Below, piece after piece: positions 5,940-7,787 of a stretch of 7,787 bases of DNA (position 1 is the stretch's first letter; every line of letters starts with the position of its first letter). This DNA comes from Limnohabitans sp. Lineage in GTDB: Bacteria; Pseudomonadota; Gammaproteobacteria; Burkholderiales; Burkholderiaceae_C. A program made the translations under genes and the position numbers. The DNA lies in NCBI GenBank assembly GCA_009693225.1, contig SHXP01000104.1, positions 1 through 7,787 of the forward strand, written 5' to 3'. A model generated the notes under the pieces. That model did no database searches and was not told the DNA's origin. It saw nothing but the letters and a program-made list of their open reading frames with translations.

Positions 5940-6938
5940 TTAATCCCCTGCCACTTTCAACATGATCTTGCCGATGTGCACAGATGACTCCATCAGCGCA
6001 TGAGCCTGGACTGCGTCTTCAAGATCAAACACCTGGTGAATGACAGGAAGACATGTTCCCTTCTCCATCATGGGCCAGACTTCCTGTTTGAGTTCAGACG
6101 CCATCTGTGCCTTGTCGGCGGCGCTGCGCGGCCTCAATGTCGACCCCGTGAAGGTAAGCCTTTTCACCATCAGTCCGATCCAGTCAACCTCGGTTTTGGA
6201 GGGTTGTAAAAAGGCGATTTGCACCAGACGTCCGTCAACGGCAAGCGCTTTGAGATTACGCTGCATGTAGTCTCCGCCCACCATATCCAGAATGATGTTC
6301 ACGCCCTGTTGAGCGGTCGCAGCCAGGGCTTCTTCAACAAAGTCCTGGGTCCGGTAATTGACAGCGATATCGGCGCCCGCTTTAAGACAGGCCTGCACCT
6401 TGTCTGCATTACCCACCGTGCACAAGACACGGGCACCGAACGCCTTGGCCAATTGAATAGCAGTCAAGCCTATGCCGGACGAACCCCCGTGTACCAGGAA
6501 TGTTTCACCGGCCTGTAAACGGCGGCGTTGAAACACATTGGTCCAGACGGTGAAGTAATTTTCGGGCAGGGCCGCGGCCTGTAACAAGCTCAAACCTTTA
6601 GGCACAGGCAAAACCTGTCCCTGAGGTATAGCGACATACTCGGCATAGGCGCCACCGTTGGCCAGACCGCAGACTGCGTCACCGGCACGCCACTGAGTCA
6701 CACCTTCACCCACCGCAACCACATGACCTGAGGCTTCTAGACCCAGAATGGGCGAAGCACCGGGGGGCGGCGGATAACGGCCGCTGCGTTGCAGGCAATC
6801 CGGACGGTTCACCCCTGCATAAGCCACTTTGATCAGCACATCGCCGGAACCGGCCTGCGGCAGCGAAGTTTGTGCCGGATGCATCACATCAGGTGACCCG
6901 CCGGTACCGTGTTCAATATAGCGCATCGATGATGTCAT
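5940..6938 (-). CDS. NAD(P)H:quinone oxidoreductase, PIG3 family (zinc-free MDR)
   Basis: 332-residue soluble medium-chain dehydrogenase/reductase that probably reduces quinones or related electrophiles with NADPH. Layout: a GroES-like domain to about residue 125, a Rossmann domain to about 265, and a return to the GroES-like fold. PIG3-type landmarks are AGVNRPDCLQRSGRYPPPPG (41-60), ILGLEASGHVVAVG (64-77), the AALPENYFTVWTNVF hinge (122-136), the nucleotide-binding HGGSSGIG (150-157) and VNYRTQDF. The catalytic and structural zinc cysteines of alcohol dehydrogenases are absent, as expected for this branch. The name zinc-binding dehydrogenase often given to such proteins does not link it to the neighbouring zinc genes. 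GAAGG (6945-6949) six bases before the ATG supports the start. It is followed by a 98-bp gap before the DUF2796 gene. Confidence 0.94.
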   Translation of the reverse strand: MTSSMRYIEHGTGGSPDVMHPAQTSLPQAGSGDVLIKVAYAGVNRPDCLQRSGRYPPPPGASPILGLEASGHVVAVGEGVTQWRAGDAVCGLANGGAYAEYVAIPQGQVLPVPKGLSLLQAAALPENYFTVWTNVFQRRRLQAGETFLVHGGSSGIGLTAIQLAKAFGARVLCTVGNADKVQACLKAGADIAVNYRTQDFVEEALAATAQQGVNIILDMVGGDYMQRNLKALAVDGRLVQIAFLQPSKTEVDWIGLMVKRLTFTGSTLRPRSAADKAQMASELKQEVWPMMEKGTCLPVIHQVFDLEDAVQAHALMESSVHIGKIMLKVAGD

Positions 6939-7038
6939 GGTTTGCCTTCAAAAGGAGTCAGAGTCAATCAATGAGGATAGCACCGCCCGGGCCATTCACC
7001 CGGATTGAACAGCTTAGTCAGGGATATCTCGCAGTCAT
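6939..7038. other. Intergenic gap between the oxidoreductase gene and yaeQ
   Basis: This 100-bp gap holds the oxidoreductase Shine-Dalgarno at 6945-6949 and a short GC stem, CCGGG with CCCGG, around 6987-7003 that lacks a following T-run. I see no convincing promoter or terminator, so read-through from yaeQ into the oxidoreductase gene is possible. Confidence 0.4.
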
Positions 7039-7599
7039 TCACATCCAGATAACCGGTTCGAAATGCACGCTACCCCGGCTCGAACTCAAGGTCATACCTT
7101 CTTCTTGAATAGTTACCTGTAACTGCATGCTGCGTTCAGCCATGGCCGCGATGGCCTGTGAGGCCTGGTGCGGAATTCTCACCACCCCCAGTTTTTGCTG
7201 GCGCTGTAATTTGTTTTCAATGCCCCGCCACCAGATGTCAGCGGATGAGGAAAAGGCGTAGACCAGCACCTTGTCGGATTTGTTGCCGGCCCGGTGCAAA
7301 GTTTTATCGTCAGGCTGACCGACTTCTATCCACAGTCGCTTGCGACCGGTGAAATCGGTCAGCGACACGTCCGGATCGTCCGGATCGGACAGGCCGGCAC
7401 CGAAAGCCAATATGCCGTCGCCATTGCAAAGGCTTTGGAGTTGATAGGCATTGAGTGACAAAGCAGCCAGTCTGACCATCATGCGCTCGTCGGTTTCGCT
7501 GGGGTGGCGGGCCAGCGTGAGCGAATGGTCGGCGTAATATGCTTTGTCTATGTCCGCAATCTGTAATTGCGCTTTATACACGGTGGATTTGAGTGCCAT
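7039..7599 (-). CDS. yaeQ: YaeQ family protein
   Basis: 186 residues, the normal size for YaeQ, a cytoplasmic family with a PD-(D/E)XK nuclease-like fold and no settled function; enterobacterial YaeQ was once linked to suppression of rfaH defects. The sequence is family-typical from end to end: MALKSTVYKAQLQIADID at the start, YYADHSLTLARHPSETDER (21-39), a GAGLSDPDDPD segment, the core DFTGRKRLWIEVGQPD with the conserved glutamate of the nuclease-like motif, then HRAGNKSDKVLVYAFS and a C-terminal VHFEPVIWM. No strong Shine-Dalgarno precedes ATG 7599, but the MALK start is strongly conserved. It lies 38 bp after the partial gene at the right edge and may be co-transcribed with it. Confidence 0.95.
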   Translation of the reverse strand: MALKSTVYKAQLQIADIDKAYYADHSLTLARHPSETDERMMVRLAALSLNAYQLQSLCNGDGILAFGAGLSDPDDPDVSLTDFTGRKRLWIEVGQPDDKTLHRAGNKSDKVLVYAFSSSADIWWRGIENKLQRQQKLGVVRIPHQASQAIAAMAERSMQLQVTIQEEGMTLSSSRGSVHFEPVIWM

Positions 7600-7637
7600 G
7601 GCGAATCATAGTCGCCAGGGCCATAAAAACTTTTAAC

Positions 7638-7787
7638 TTAAGGTTTAACGGCGCGCAAATTGGAGTACAAGCGGGACACGGGACGGCTTTTTTGTTCGGC
7701 CTCTTGAGCCAACTGTGTGCGGATACGCTCGAAAGTATTGCGAATGGGCGTGTGCTCAGAAGGGACATACTGATAGCGTCTGTCGAT
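7638..7787 (-). CDS. C-terminal end of an unidentified protein (partial, cut by window edge)
   Basis: On the minus strand a frame open from the window edge runs 49 codons to TAA at 7638-7640. The product is basic and hydrophilic, with RRYQYVPSEHTPIRNTF, a likely helix RIRTQLAQEAEQKS, and the end RLYSNLRAVKP. There is no membrane segment or signal. I do not recognise the family from this fragment. Another frame in the same region (7574-7768) runs into yaeQ and is less protein-like. This frame is preferred because it stays open to the edge, ends properly just before yaeQ and has a natural amphipathic composition. Confidence 0.6.
   Translation of the reverse strand: MDRRYQYVPSEHTPIRNTFERIRTQLAQEAEQKSRPVSRLYSNLRAVKP

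Noticed and set aside
5919..5940. Possible intrinsic terminator after the oxidoreductase gene
   Set aside because: A T-run follows the stop but precedes the hairpin on the minus strand, so the order is wrong for a terminator.
7370..7387. Tandem 9-bp repeat GTCCGGATC in yaeQ
   Set aside because: It encodes the DPDDPD loop, a family-typical acidic segment; the repeat follows from codon use.
7574..7768. 64-residue minus-strand open frame at the right end
   Set aside because: It overlaps the yaeQ start and lies out of frame with the edge-crossing frame that ends at 7638, which looks more like a real protein.

Overview
The window looks like an ordinary chromosomal stretch of a moderately GC-rich proteobacterium, most likely a betaproteobacterium of the Burkholderiales. 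That placement is an inference from the look of the proteins (YaeQ, a PIG3-type quinone oxidoreductase, a type II dehydroquinase, and a DUF2796/DUF3299 transport operon); no rRNA or other phylogenetic marker is present. Genes are densely packed, no gap exceeds about 100 bp, and I see no insertion sequence, prophage, tRNA or CRISPR.

Left part (1-1697): aroQ (shikimate pathway) on the minus strand is divergent from a complete type II 2-haloacid dehalogenase on the plus strand. A small secreted cysteine-containing protein of unknown function follows the dehalogenase and converges, with an 8-bp overlap, on the next block.

Central block (1690-5841, all minus strand): read in its own direction it is a DUF2796/ZrgA-type periplasmic zinc-binding protein, an ABC ATPase, a MacB/FtsX-type permease, an exported DUF3299 protein, an interrupted DUF4337 membrane protein, and a bactofilin. 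The first four are tightly coupled (GTGA and ATGA overlaps, then 14 bp) and match a ZrgABCDE-like zinc uptake cluster. The last two lie 34 bp and about 23 bp further on and may belong to the same transcript. The upstream gap carries a candidate promoter and a 22-bp inverted repeat.

The clearest anomaly is in the DUF4337 gene: one in-frame TAG (2517-2519) stands where the family normally has glutamine, and the reading frame continues undamaged on both sides.

Right part (5940-7787, minus strand): a zinc-free quinone oxidoreductase of the PIG3 type, yaeQ, and the C-terminal 49 codons of an unidentified gene cut by the window edge. I found no convincing entirely new system. The DUF4337 amber codon and the association of a zinc transporter with a bactofilin are the points most worth following.
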